From Dermanyssus gallinae (taxonomy: Eukaryota > Arthropoda > Arachnida > Mesostigmata > Dermanyssidae), in assembly GCA_003439945.1 (NCBI GenBank), contig QVRM01006137.1, positions 40,642 through 104,641 on the forward strand: a stretch of DNA of 64,000 bases. Direction: 5' to 3'. The notes below the pieces were generated by a model that worked only from the letters and a program-made list of their open reading frames with translations, searched no databases and had not been told where the DNA came from. Position 1 is the stretch's first letter. Each line of letters starts with the position of its first letter. A program made the translations under genes and the position numbers. This document shows positions 24,881 to 35,599 of the stretch, piece by piece.

Positions 24881-25994
24881 GGTTTATCTCTCTCTCTTTT
24901 TGTGTCTCCGCCCTCCTTCCCTCTCTCTTTCCCCACTCTCCATAGCTTCCGCTACAAATAACATTTACCGCAATGCTCCCTCAATGGTTATCCGTTGTGT
25001 CTATGGCGCAACATTCCTCACTTGTTCTATTTGTCCTCCGACCGGTTGTAACTTGTTTTAAGTTGTTTACCTTCTTGCTGTGTTCTGAAGTGCGTATCGG
25101 ATCGTAGTAGTAGTATTAGTATTAGTAGTTGTTGTACTAGGAACAGTAGAAGGTGTACTTGTAGTAATAGTAGCGGGGTATTAGTAGTAGCAGGGGTAGT
25201 TGCACTAGTAGCAGGGGTAGTTGTAGTAGTCCGACGTGTGCGACAACAACGGACGAGACGAATACGGGGGGGCGCAAGCGCCCGTGTCACTTGTGCAAAA
25301 GTTTCACCGCATCATACTAGCAGATGATGGGAGAAGATTAACTGATGCGTCTCTACACCGTACCACGTGCCGTCTGCGCCGCCAGCACTCTTCGATAGCA
25401 GCATGCAAGCGTCTCGTGAAGCTAAGCGGCGAATCTCCAGACGATGGCAGACGAAAGACACAGAAAGAGAGAGAGAGAGAGAGAGGGCGAGGAACAGAGC
25501 TTTCGTCCGCGCTCTGGAGCAGCTACACTACGAGCCTTGTCAACAACCACTTGGACGGCGAGCGAAGAAACTTGCCTTGTGCCTCATAAAGGCCTCTCAC
25601 CCCTGTCACATGATGAAACGACGCCTCCGACCACCGCTACAGCATCTAGCGTCGAGTAGGACGAATTGTCATCCTCTCCCGGCTTTGGCGGCGTCGTCGT
25701 CGTCGACATAGTCGCTTATCGTCATCGTCTTTGTTGGCAGGTAGCCAAGTGGTAAGAAGCAGAACCATATGATAAATAAGCAAAATAGTAATAACAAGAA
25801 GAAGTAGCACTAGAAGAAAAATAACACTCCTTAGCAAAATCATACATTACGTAACAACGGAATCAAGGCTAGCGAAGCTATACCATCAGCCGTAACAGGC
25901 AGTAGTTGCTCAACGCAGCTTAACGGCACTGAGCTTAGCTAAATGACGTTTGCGATTGCAGTGAAAGCTGATTGACTCCGAGGTCGTCGGCTTG

Positions 25995-26105
25995 TTGTTG
26001 CTGTTGTTGTTGTTGTTGTTGCTGCGGTTGCTGTTGTTGTTGCTGCTGTTGCTGTAGTTGTTATTGTTGCCGCTGCTGTTACTATCCGTTGTTATTGTTG
26101 TTGAC
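25995..26105. repeat. GTT/GCT trinucleotide-rich array
   Basis: Mixed GTTGTTGCTG triplets, poly-Cys or Leu/Val low-complexity on +. No gene is implied. Confidence 0.9.
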
Positions 26106-27120
26106 GTTGCTGGTATGGCTAGTATTATTGCTTGGTCATAGCTTTCCGTTGGTGTGGTTTCCGCTTCTTGTTGAGCCGAAATTACTTGGAAGGGATTTTG
26201 TCGCCTTCCGACTTACGCCTTGTGCAAGTAATTCGCTCTTTTACAGCACCTTGTGACCCGTGAAAGGCGAAGCGTACAATTGAAGGGATTTGTCGAACAT
26301 AAGGCTGCGGCGGTGCGGCTTATTAGCGTTCGCAACCGTGCTCGGCGACGCATTCCCGCGAGTCCCCTGAGGAGGCGTCAGAGGCTTTCGGCAAACTGAC
26401 CGCTGGGGTGCCTTAGCTCTACAGGCACTCATAACTTCAGATTGCTATTGCGATCGTGGATCAGTGAACGGTGTTGCTGCTGACCTTGCCTTTTCAACGT
26501 TATAGTCGTTATAGTAGCATTTATGGCTCGATGTGGAAGGCTCTGCGGGGTGCACGGGACGGAACGGGACGGGCATTTCTCACACGAGTCCAGCGCCCAA
26601 GGCCAGGTGAGTCAGCGTCTATGGTAGTTCTGAGAAGTTACGCGTAACTTCATTAGACGCAAACGCGACTGTGGCTGGGGGCAAACTGGGAATTTCGTTC
26701 GTGCCGCTCTTCTGGCGTCATTTGCGCATCACTGTCGCAGTAGGTGCGCACTCGGTAGTGACTCGGCGAGGCTCGGACAACAAAGCGAGGCAAATAAGAC
26801 TATGGCGCCCTCGTCCGCGGCAGCTGTCTCATCATGGGACACCAGCAGCAACTGTAAGGTTGGTTGCTTACCTTGCCAGACGATTATGACTTTATTAAGA
26901 ACATGGCGGACGTGATCGCTCTCACTTGTGTTTGTCGTGCCAAGTCGCCCGGCAGACAAATAAACTGACACGCCGCCGCATAGTCACAAGGCGGCGTGCT
27001 GTAGCTAGGTGCGAATGAAAGACTCAACTGTAGAACAGCGACTATCTGCGTGCCTTAACTGATGGCAATGTTGTAGCAGCTCCGAAAAGAGATGTAATTA
27101 AATATTAAATGATGACCTAT

Positions 27121-27140
27121 GCGTATATATCGTATATATC

Positions 27141-27197
<57 letters not shown>

Positions 27198-27223
27198 GTA
27201 TATATATATATATATATATATAC

Positions 27224-27277
<54 letters not shown>
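27121..27277. repeat. Long interrupted (TA)n array
   Basis: About 155 bp of TA with rare CG and AAA interruptions, among the longest TA arrays in the window. Confidence 0.95.
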
Positions 27278-27280
<3 letters not shown>

Positions 27281-27289
27281 CGTGGGTAC

Positions 27290-27625
27290 AGAGTTTGTGT
27301 GTGTGTTTGCGGACGTTCTTATTGTTTCTACTGCTGGCCCGCAGCCCTCTAGCATGAATTGGCTCCGGGCCTCACGCGGCAGGCAGAAAACCCGTTTGAT
27401 GTATACTGAAAAACATCTCTCGAGTTGTGCATGCTGAACAGGTATCCGATGAGAGATGTTCCCAGACCCTACCAAGGCTATAGGTCAACATTGGTAGAAT
27501 TTTAAGCTCAAATAGTCGCGCCGCAACACTCAAGGACAGCCTCAGAGCATCTCTTACCTCCGTGTACACCGATGCAATTGCTGCCCGACACCTATCCGCG
27601 ATGTGCCTCATGAAGGCTGCCACAA
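27290..27625 (-). mobile_element. LINE reverse-transcriptase fragment (thumb region)
   Basis: The minus-strand translation reads ADRCRAAIASVYTEVRDA, then RLSLSVAARLFELKILPMLT and YSLGRVWEHL, a typical post-catalytic RT segment (the usual form is a run of K-A-x-x-A-L-F-E-x-K-I-x-P-x-L-T-Y-G-x-E-x-W). After one frame change it continues [18 protein letters not shown] and LPREARSQF, matching the usual L-x-x-x-K-x-x-F-L-K-R-x-L-x-L segment. The copy at 44210-44760 shares the same wording (VYDRCRAFISSIHTEVRDL, RLSLS, SLGKMW), so both belong to one family. The frameshift marks a dead copy. Confidence 0.78.
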
Positions 27626-27780
27626 ACCGTCACATATTGACCTTAGCTAGAAAAGGTCGTTCCCGTATAGTGGACCCTGAGGTCCCAATACGAAAAGGAG
27701 TTGACTAACTCCAGCAATTGGCTGCTATAGATAGTTGTATCTGCCGCAGCCAGTCAATCTCTTTAGCAAAAGTTGCTTTC

Positions 27781-27827
<47 letters not shown>

Positions 27828-28548
27828 ATATATATTGTATTCAATTATAGGGTTACAGGGATATGTGAATAGCGTCGTCTCTACAGCTGTAAAAGCACTG
27901 ACCGATCGTCTTGATGATGCTGAGATCGCTGAGTCTGAAGTCTCGGCCGCCAACGCAGCTCGCGTTTCTACTGCCGCTGCAACTGGTACTGTTGAAGGGC
28001 TGCGTCACCCGGCCACTCTGTCCCATTGAGGAGCAGCTGCTGTTCTTCTGGCGGACAGTTAACGTGAACGTGACGTCCTGACTGCCTCCGGCACGACTTT
28101 CTCGCCGGCCTCCGTCGTCACACGATGAAGACGATGAGGTCGAACTGCAGCTGAAAGCAGAAACGCAAGCAATACGTAGTAGTGTAAGAAACAGGCTTTC
28201 TAAACGGATTGCGTTCGTAGTTCGCAAGTCGTCGCTAGCAATCATTGTTAGCCAGTCGATCGGCGGTAGAGCAGCTGAGACCGCGCACTGCTCCCTTCTG
28301 CGCGAATTTCACAGCCTGGCATTGTGTTCTTTGACATATTTGAGTACGATCTGCCGCAGGAACAATCCTCTCACGTCCGCGTCAATGCTCATCGACTTTT
28401 ATGTTATAGGGGCCGGCGGCCCTTTGAAAAACTTTACAAGCGGATATATATATATATATATAAAAATATCTATTCACATGATTTATTTACACATTGGATT
28501 GGGTAACATATACAATAGTACGATCGATATCTCTACAGCCATTTGTAA

Positions 28549-28592
<44 letters not shown>

Positions 28593-29134
28593 GTTGTAGC
28601 GTTCCCGCATGTACTGCTGTGAAGTGTTTACCCCGATTGCGTAGCCCATTTACGGTTCCCAGTCAACCATAGTAAGGAACTTTATTGCGGTCAGTTCATG
28701 TTTCTACAATATACAATTGAATGTTTGTTGTTGCAAATGTGTGCTTGGTTCGTGTGCCCGATTGATTCACACCAGTCAATCGTGTTCGTTCGTCTATTGT
28801 TTTCCGCAGCAACTATAAACTAAAAACAAGTATTACTTTTTAGAGCATTGTTGTACTAATGATATTACCTATACAGATCTAATGCAGCTAAGCAGATCTT
28901 GCCCCACTAGACGACCCCGTTCCTGTTCAACCTGCTCGACGTCCTGCTTGCTCCCCGTCGACTTTTGTACTCTATCAGTGCTCGCGCGGGCTGACTTAGT
29001 GAGCTCGCCGCTTGCAATTGCAATCCATAACGTAGTCTACATCTGCGGGTTTGCTTTGCGAACCCGGTCGCTGCTGTAGTCCGAACAGGTATGGCCATGT
29101 TAGCAATGCCAATACAAGGAAGTGTGGTACTACT
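27626..29134. other. Stretch without a recognised gene
   Basis: TA arrays at about 27784-27833, 28443-28462 and 28553-28582. Overlapping open frames at 27835-28029 (+) and 27853-28245 (-, 130 codons, Ser/Cys-rich) have no recognisable domain. Confidence 0.6.
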
Positions 29135-29155
29135 AGCCCGAAAACTTTACTAGTA
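29135..29155 (+). mobile_element. Orphan 3' end of SINE-A
   Basis: The 21 bases here are identical to 35060-35080, the last unique bases of the full SINE-A copy just before its triplet tail (AGCCCG followed by AAAACTTTACTAGTA). The upstream 60 bp do not resemble the SINE body, so this is either a 5'-truncated SINE or a different element sharing the same 3' end. Confidence 0.6.
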
Positions 29156-30339
29156 TCATTACTATGTCCCTTCACAGCAAACCGTTGTCAGCACGACAGC
29201 GGTCAAGCTGATTAGATGAGATTTGTGCAAAAGGGTGCGATAGGCCAGAGGGGGTGTAGAAGGAGATAATAAAAAAAAAAGTAGAAACCTAGGGAGACAC
29301 ACGGAGAGAAAGAGACCAAATGAAGCCGGCGAGTCATTTTAGTCAGTAAGCAGCCCACAGGGGAAATACACAGCGAAAGAAGAGGCGGAGGAACAAGAGA
29401 AGAAATGTGCAGAAAATCACAAAACAGAAAGACGGACAGGTGAAACTACTGTTGTTGCTGTTAGTGTTGTTGTTGTTGCTGTTGCTGCTGCTGCCGCTGC
29501 CGCATGTGGTCAGAGAGGATATCGGTCCGCCGCAAACAGCAGACATCACGGTAGCGACCTCGTGGGCGGCTACCAAACATCCACCCATCTGAACACGCTC
29601 CATCCACTCACCCGCCTGAGTACCTGCCTACCAACTAACCAACCAACTAACGAACCAACCGACCAGCCATCCTGTCTACATACCTTTTATGCGATCGAAC
29701 AGCAACGTAACGTCGACAGCACATTTTCTACTAGCTTTCCACGACGGACAACGATGAATTATTTAGTCGTCGAGCGAGTGCTGCTGCTGCCTGCAGCAGC
29801 AGTAGCAGCGACCGCGAAGATCATGGCGATGGGAGCGCCAGCAGCGTCGCCGCCCCCGCCGACGCCGGCGGCAGCAACTTTACCCCCGCCAGACCTGGTC
29901 CTACTGGTTGCCAGCCGGACCTTTTGGCGCGTCCGCGCGCGCGCGTTGGCGATCTCGGCCTTCGGTGTGGCTTCAGCATAGGTCGGCCTACGAGCACTAA
30001 CCAATCATACGGCCAGCCAGTAAGCCAACTAGTAGTCTAACAGGCAGCCTAGGAGGCGCAAAACAATGAGCTTCTCGCTCTCGCTTCGCTTGACGCAAGC
30101 GAAGCAACTCTCAAGCAAGCTCTCCTCGATCTCCCTCCCATCTCCGTGCCAAACAACGAACTTCTCTCAACATTTCCTCACGACGGCAATGACGCCCTCA
30201 CTACACTTCTCACGAACTACCTACCAGCTACGACGTTGGATTACGTTAGCTGGTAGGTTCCTGAAGGGGCCCTACGCAGCAAACATAAAGCCGCGGACTC
30301 AGCGATGACAGTCGACGACGGGGCTGATGTGTCAAATCA

Positions 30340-30440
30340 TCATCATCATCACCACCACCATTGTCATCATCAACTTGACCATTATCATCATCATCATCAT
30401 CAGTAACATCACCAAAATCATCAACATCATCAAACTCATC
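30340..30440. repeat. CAT/ATC trinucleotide-rich array
   Basis: Imperfect ATC/CAT triplets, acidic poly-Asp on the minus strand. No flanking coding evidence. Confidence 0.88.
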
Positions 30441-30746
30441 ATTATCGCTGCCGTTTCCGTTGTGCGGCTGAGGCTGACCAACGAATTTCATTAATATTAG
30501 TGCGTTGGCCTAGCTGCTGGCCGCTGTCCGGCTTCGTCGCGTTCCGAGTGATGTATAATTTAGTTCTCGTCGCGTCGGTGGTAGGAGTGAGCTAGTATAT
30601 AGTAGTAGCTCCTTGTCTCCAAGTAGTAGCCGTAGTAGTAGTAATAATAGTAGTAACATCAGCAGCTGCGGCAGCAGCAGTAGAAGCGGTTGTAGTCTGA
30701 TCGCCGTTCCAGCCTCATAAGAAACTGTGTGCTGTGCTGTGCCGTC

Positions 30747-30771
30747 GCCATCGCCGACGTACGGCGATGGC
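30747..30771. repeat. Perfect GC-rich hairpin
   Basis: GCCATCGCCG and CGGCGATGGC are exact reverse complements separated by ACGTA. Confidence 0.93.
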
Positions 30772-31584
30772 CTTGTACTACTAGTTCTATTACTACTCAG
30801 TCCCCTGTCTTCTTAGAGGGATTAGGGCCGAGCTAAAAGCCGACGGCAGCCTTCGCGGCGGGCGGACAAGGTCAAACTGAACACGATGAGTTGATTTTTC
30901 GCGGCCTCTGATATAGAGCCCCGCGAGTGAGGAAGAAATTAGATAAGAAGGAGAAGGGCGAGAGAGATGGGGAGAGAGAGACGGACGGGTAGGGAGAGAT
31001 CGGAGCACAGGCAGGAAAATAGCCCGGGAGAAAAAGAACTTGAACGATAAAGAGAGGTAGAGGAACAAGCTATTGTAGCTAGCAGGGCAAGACAGGGATG
31101 AATAGAGAGCGTGGACAATTTGACTAGCGTCAACATAGCGTATAATAATCGATGTTTGCTCCGTCTGGGAACTTTTTCTCGCCAGTCAACCAGACAAGTG
31201 TCTCTTGCACGTCACAAAGCACAATAGCAAAATGGCAAAGAACAGCATGTAAAATAGTGTTGAAAGGTAACAAACTTGCCTATATATATATATATATATT
31301 AATAAAGCGAAGAGCCAAAGAGCGTAGGAACAATTAAAGGCATAGTTGGCATACCTTCAAGGGTAAACGCGTCAGTGACGGTAGACCATCTCGATATACA
31401 GTCGAATATATATGTGTGGGTACTTTTTAAGCAAGTTCCTACAAATTGCGCTAACTAAAACCGCGCAAGTTTTGGTAACGTGCATAGTAGGGACACCGAA
31501 ACTGATAAATAGACCGCATGGTACCTGAGTATCCATCTCGCATACCACGCTAGTGGAAGGGAAGTGTGTCAACGTTGATACGTA

Positions 31585-31855
31585 AGCCTGATATTGGTTG
31601 GCGTGCTCTATAATAACACTTTATTTGAAGAGAGTTGCATGTGGATCTCGTCACACCATCGTGCAACATTGTCGATAGCATACATTGCAGCGTATTGTGT
31701 GCATGGCGAGACTCGATATGGGCCAATCGATTGTAAGGTCGTCTGCGTATTGAAGGTGCTTTATTTTAGGTGACACACCAGTCGTAGCAAATAAGCACCT
31801 GCTGAGGTCGTTGTCAACGAGAACTCTAAAAATCGGCTGTGCAGATGAGCAGCAG
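31585..31855 (-). mobile_element. LINE reverse-transcriptase fragment (YADD motif C)
   Basis: The minus-strand frame reads LVDNDLSRCLFATTGVSPK, then KHLQYADDLTIDWPI, with the catalytic RT motif C, YADD, at 31738-31749. A frame change follows, then QYAAMYAIDNVARWCDEIHM and QLSSNKVLL, the usual motif D segment (a helix, WC, then L-x-x-x-K). The spacing of about 50 residues between YADD and the SNK lysine is normal for non-LTR RTs. The upstream motif B is not readable. A dead copy, because of the frameshift and nearby stops. It is oriented opposite to the RT fragment at 32300-32700, so the two are separate insertions or an inverted arrangement. Confidence 0.78.
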
Positions 31856-32299
31856 CATCATTTAATAGTCTGATTACAAGCGGTCAGCTGGACTATTTTG
31901 GCGAGAGCAGTCGGCAGTTATTGCGATTGAAGGCACTCCTTTGGTCAAATATCTAGAATAATATGTGTAAGTAAAAAGCGTTGGGCAGAGGGAGACAATG
32001 GCCGAGTCATGCACCGGTTGTATTGCGCAAGACGATATGTGTATTAAAAACAAAACAAGGAACGTTTTCAATATTTATTTAAGAACTAGACGTGCATCCA
32101 AGCTAAACTTTCGTGTGCCGTAATTTGTAGAATATCCTCAACTGCATTATGTATAATAATCTGTGTCATGTGAAGTTCATCTACTATTTACAGTAAAAAA
32201 GTATTTTGAAAAAGACAAGAGGTTACGGGTATCTAAAAACCAAAGTTGCCGAGGCTCCTGCTAAAGATATGAGAAGAGCTATGTTTGCTATCACACAGA

Positions 32300-32700
32300 A
32301 TATGGCCACCCACCTCGACTGCGGAGGTATGCAACACCTGACGACGCTTACCCAATCCAACCAAATAAATGATGACTCTGAAGTCGTCCGGATATAGGGC
32401 CCATGAATTCTATATAGCTACCCAATCACCTCGAAATCACCGGCTCCATGCATTGTCACTGCCCTTCAATTGAACGAACCAATACGATAAAATACCTGGG
32501 AACTATGATTTTTAGTAATCCATCTTAGCACTCACACGTCATTATATTGCCAAAAAAAATAAGGTAGGACGTTGCAGAAGAATGCCATTAGATTGAATGC
32601 TTGCGGTTGCTGACCGCAGCGTCAGCGAAACAGCGCAGAGAAACATGGTTGGAAAAATTGGGCATGAGATACAAGGGAAACAAACATCAAGTCACCTAAT
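32300..32700 (+). mobile_element. LINE reverse-transcriptase fragment (KYLG thumb)
   Basis: The plus strand gives a worn LPNPTK at 32348-32365 (usual form LNPxKT), then after a frame change ITGSMHCHCPSIERTNTIKY and LGTMIFSN, with KYLG at 32490-32501. It continues HVIILPKKIR after a stop. C-x-C-P-x-I-E followed by KYLG and a downstream H-x(6)-KIR is the usual sequence of an RT from motif E into the thumb of CR1/Jockey-like elements. Three in-frame stops lie between 32527 and 32608. Downstream a frame reads AASAKQRRETWLEKLGMRY without clear family resemblance. Confidence 0.7.
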
Positions 32701-33711
32701 ATGTCAGTATAGCAAAAACTGAAACCATAAAAAACGGGCTGCCAGTCGTTTTTTTGTTAAGTATCTAAAGGTTTGGCCTGATGTCATACAACAACAAACA
32801 AAAAAGAATTCTAGAGAAGAAGAAAAATTCAAGAAACAAATTAGAGGGAACACATTCTATCACTCAGCCAGGAGCAACTGCCCGGGTTCACTGAATAGTC
32901 CACCTAACACAAAATGTATGACACTCCAGAATAACTAAATGCGCACAAATATATCGCCTAGAGTACAAACACAGACAACATTTAACCACCTCTACGAGTA
33001 TCCACATAAACACCCACACGCACATATGCACACAGGCTTTCCGCCTTACGAACTATCCGACAATCAAGCTGTTATACACATTATATTTTGTAAACATAAC
33101 TCACATAAACAAATTTATATATATATATATATATCTATATATATATATTTTTTCCAAATTGCATAGTAGTGTCTTATAGATATTTCCTGGAAACGGTCGT
33201 TATATATATATATATAATATATAGAGAGAGAGAGAGAGGGAGAGAGAGAGAAGATTATGCCTTAGTTCAGCTTGCACCTTATTCACGCTGGGGGCCAAAT
33301 TGTGAGCAATAAGCTGTGGTGTTCTCGGTGTAGTCTCGGCCTCCACCTGTCAGCCGGATTCTATCTATCGGCTGACGAGGACAGGCAGCTGAATGCTCTC
33401 GTCCGGCTTTGTTCTGATAGGCTGCCGTGATCTCATGGGAGCTCTACCTAAACGAGGTTTCTCTTGTCATAGCATCATCACACTCTCTCCCGTTTTCGCC
33501 TCAGGTCTTTGTGCGTACAGGACAGAATCTATAATTTGCTAGACGTGCATTCCTTCTTCCTACGCCGTGTACTCTACATAGCCAGTCTCCTCAGGCCGCC
33601 GCTCTATGGAGACTCGAACTGGACAATTCGTTAGCATACCGCTTTGTTGTCTATACGTTGGCATGCATCGTCTTTCATCCCATTTTCTTTCTTATGCTGT
33701 GAACGCATCGC

Positions 33712-33743
<32 letters not shown>

Positions 33744-34006
33744 CTCTTCTAGTTACTGCATTTCATCTGTGAATTTGCGTTGCCCTAGAATAGAACTTCC
33801 CAGCCTATCTTCTGCACAGAACCAACGTGTAATAACTGTACCTTTACTAGCCACGATGTCATTTAACTCTGCTGTTTCACGGCGTATTTAGTTCTGTACG
33901 CTATACATATATAGCTCACCTTTTTTCGCATGTATGCTGTCAGAATGATCTTTTCCTCTTTGGCACGCTTCTATGAACAAATACATCCACGCAAAGAGAC
34001 TCACAC

Positions 34007-34053
<47 letters not shown>

Positions 34054-34895
34054 AACCTAGACGAACACATCTAGTTTTCCAATCACCTATCGCTGGAATC
34101 CTTCCATCTGTGAAATGAGGTCGCTTTGTGTAGAGGTCGCCGAGTGCGAACTGATTTGACCTTAGTGACCTCGGCATTCGACTTCAGCTGGACACCGTAT
34201 TGAGCGTAACTCCTGCTGCTGCTGTTACAGCCGAAGACTGCGCTTCAGCTTTTGCCACGTCTGCTTTGCTAGCCCGGCTCAACGAAAGCCTTTGCTGAGA
34301 AGAATGCTCAAGTTCCACTGCAATGCTTGGGTGGTCACGGTGCTGTGGAAATCACACTCGCTCACAATTCAAATAAACCCGCTCTTACTTTTCTGTTCAC
34401 ACTCTGGCTTGACCCGCTCTTCCCTTCCAACCCCCCACCCCCCCCCCATACGTCTCTCTACTGTAACTCTGTACCATATGCGTACAGGGCTTACGTATAT
34501 ATATATATATATATATATATATACCGGCAACAAGTGATACGCAACAAATGTTGATTTGTGTGTTGGCACAAACCAGCAAGAGCAGAGAGATGACCAAACT
34601 AATCAATGCTAATAAAGCGCCGAGTAAAGCAGCAAGGCTGTAAGCTCGGATCAGACACAACTGTAATGTTACTTCTACGTCTCTTGGTCCAACTGTGCAC
34701 AGTGGGCAGAAATTTGCCTACCGTCTGGGCCAATTTGGGCTGTAGCTGAGTATGGCAAAGCTGTTCCGGCGATTTAGCGCTAATGATTCCTGTGCGGTGT
34801 GATTAGCACAGGTTTTCTGTTGGAAGTCGATATACTACTCAAAAACAACATAATTAATGTAGTACTAGTAGTAGTAGTAGTAGTAGTAATAAAAT
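32701..34895. other. Stretch without a recognised gene
   Basis: TA arrays near 33117-33150, 33199-33222, 33715-33742, 34007-34048 and 34494-34523, GA 33223-33250, an interrupted C run 34431-34447 and (GTA)n 34860-34889. No protein family is recognised. Confidence 0.65.
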
Positions 34896-35106
34896 GTCGA
34901 GCCCGGTGGCGTGGTGGCTTAAGTCTGCTCCTCGCAACCGGAGGTAACACATCGGTGCGCGGGTTCGAGCCCCACCGTTGCACATTTGTATTTATGGGGG
35001 TCCGTCTATGAAGCAATGTGAAAAACAGTTCCGTGGACGTTAAATCTTGGCTGAGGGTCAGCCCGAAAACTTTACTAGTAGTAGTAATAATAATAATAAT
35101 AATAAT
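34896..35106 (+). mobile_element. tRNA-derived SINE, family A, copy 2 (full length)
   Basis: The most complete copy. The head starts GTCGAGCCCGGTGGCGTGG (A-box-like region) and carries B box GGTTCGAGCCCC near 34961-34972. The body includes TTTATGGGGGTCCGTCTATG and GTTCCGTGGACGTTAAATC. The unique part ends AGCCCG then AAAACTTTACTAGTA (35060-35080), followed by a TAG/TAA tail to 35106. The tail runs directly into a LINE C-terminal reading frame at 35107. A (GTA)n run at 34860-34889 precedes the head, so any target-site duplication is hidden in triplets. Related to 95-272 (-) and 54904-55060 (-). No tRNA function is expected, because the tRNA-like head is fused to the body. Confidence 0.88.
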
Positions 35107-35520
35107 CCCGCTATGGGCTAACGGCATATGCTTAGTATGGGATACTACAGTGTCCTGTACAGTGGCTTCCTCCTATATACGCCACTGTTCACTAGAAGCG
35201 GGCTGGGTTGCCGAGCGCGCAGATAATAGGAATAAACGCAAGTACCAAGAACTGGAGACAAGTTACATCGTAGTGGCAATATCTATGGAAACAATGGGTC
35301 CTGTAAGCAAGGGAACCAAGAGGTTCATCAGTGAGCTGGGCCAACGGATTACAGATCTCACAGGGAATCGGCGCGAAGGCGAGTTTCTACGGCAACTGCT
35401 GTTGCTTGCAGTGTGCCGAGGAAACGCCGGCTGTATTATCGGTTCTATGGAATAATATTTAGGAGCTAGGAGAAGACAAGGAGTACACGTTCACACCTCA
35501 CAATTGTAACATTTAAACAA
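35107..35520 (+). mobile_element. LINE C-terminal fragment with (TAA)n 3' tail
   Basis: One open frame from 35107 to the stop near 35455 encodes PLWANGICLVWDTTVS, then ASSYIRHCSLEAG, RKYQELETSYIVVAISMETM, GPVSKGTKRFISELGQRITD, FLRQLLLLAVCRGNAG and CIIGSM. This is the conserved C-terminal domain found after the RT in many invertebrate LINE polyproteins: WD-T near the start, KY-x-x-L, an ET-L/M-G motif, an ELG-x-x-I helix and a closing RGNA. About 65 bp of 3' untranslated sequence leads into (TAA)n at 35521-35598, the probable 3' tail. The frame is intact over 115 codons, so this insertion may be fairly young, but everything upstream is missing; the fragment is 5'-truncated or interrupted where SINE-A abuts. 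A related fragment is at 60428-61330 (-). Confidence 0.88.
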
Positions 35521-35522
35521 TG

Positions 35523-35598
<76 letters not shown>
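35521..35598. repeat. (TAA)n array
   Basis: About 26 TAA units directly following the LINE fragment. It is probably its 3' tail, extended by replication slippage. Confidence 0.95.

Positions 35599-35599
<1 letters not shown>

Larger units (their letters stand above)
23601..27285. other. Stretch without a recognised gene
   Basis: Contents are a TA array 23940-23976, an 18-bp tandem duplication 24845-24880, TAG/TAC-rich 25108-25230, GA 25468-25486, GTT/GCT 25995-26105, a 16-bp palindrome AAGTTACGCGTAACTT at 26635-26650, and a large TA array 27121-27277. Frames of 90-150 codons near 23932-24754 have no recognisable domain. Confidence 0.6.
29156..31584. other. Stretch without a recognised gene
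   Basis: A10 run near 29271-29280, GTT/GCT 29450-29503, CAG near 29785-29805, CAT/ATC array 30340-30440 (poly-Asp on the minus strand), TAG/CAG-rich 30600-30690, a 10-bp-arm hairpin 30747-30771 and GA-rich 30930-31060. No protein family is recognised. Confidence 0.6.

Noticed and set aside
31915..31955. Plus-strand peptide IAIEGTPLVKYLE resembling an RT thumb
   Set aside because: It overlaps the flank of the minus-strand RT relic, and no other plus-strand RT motif is in register.
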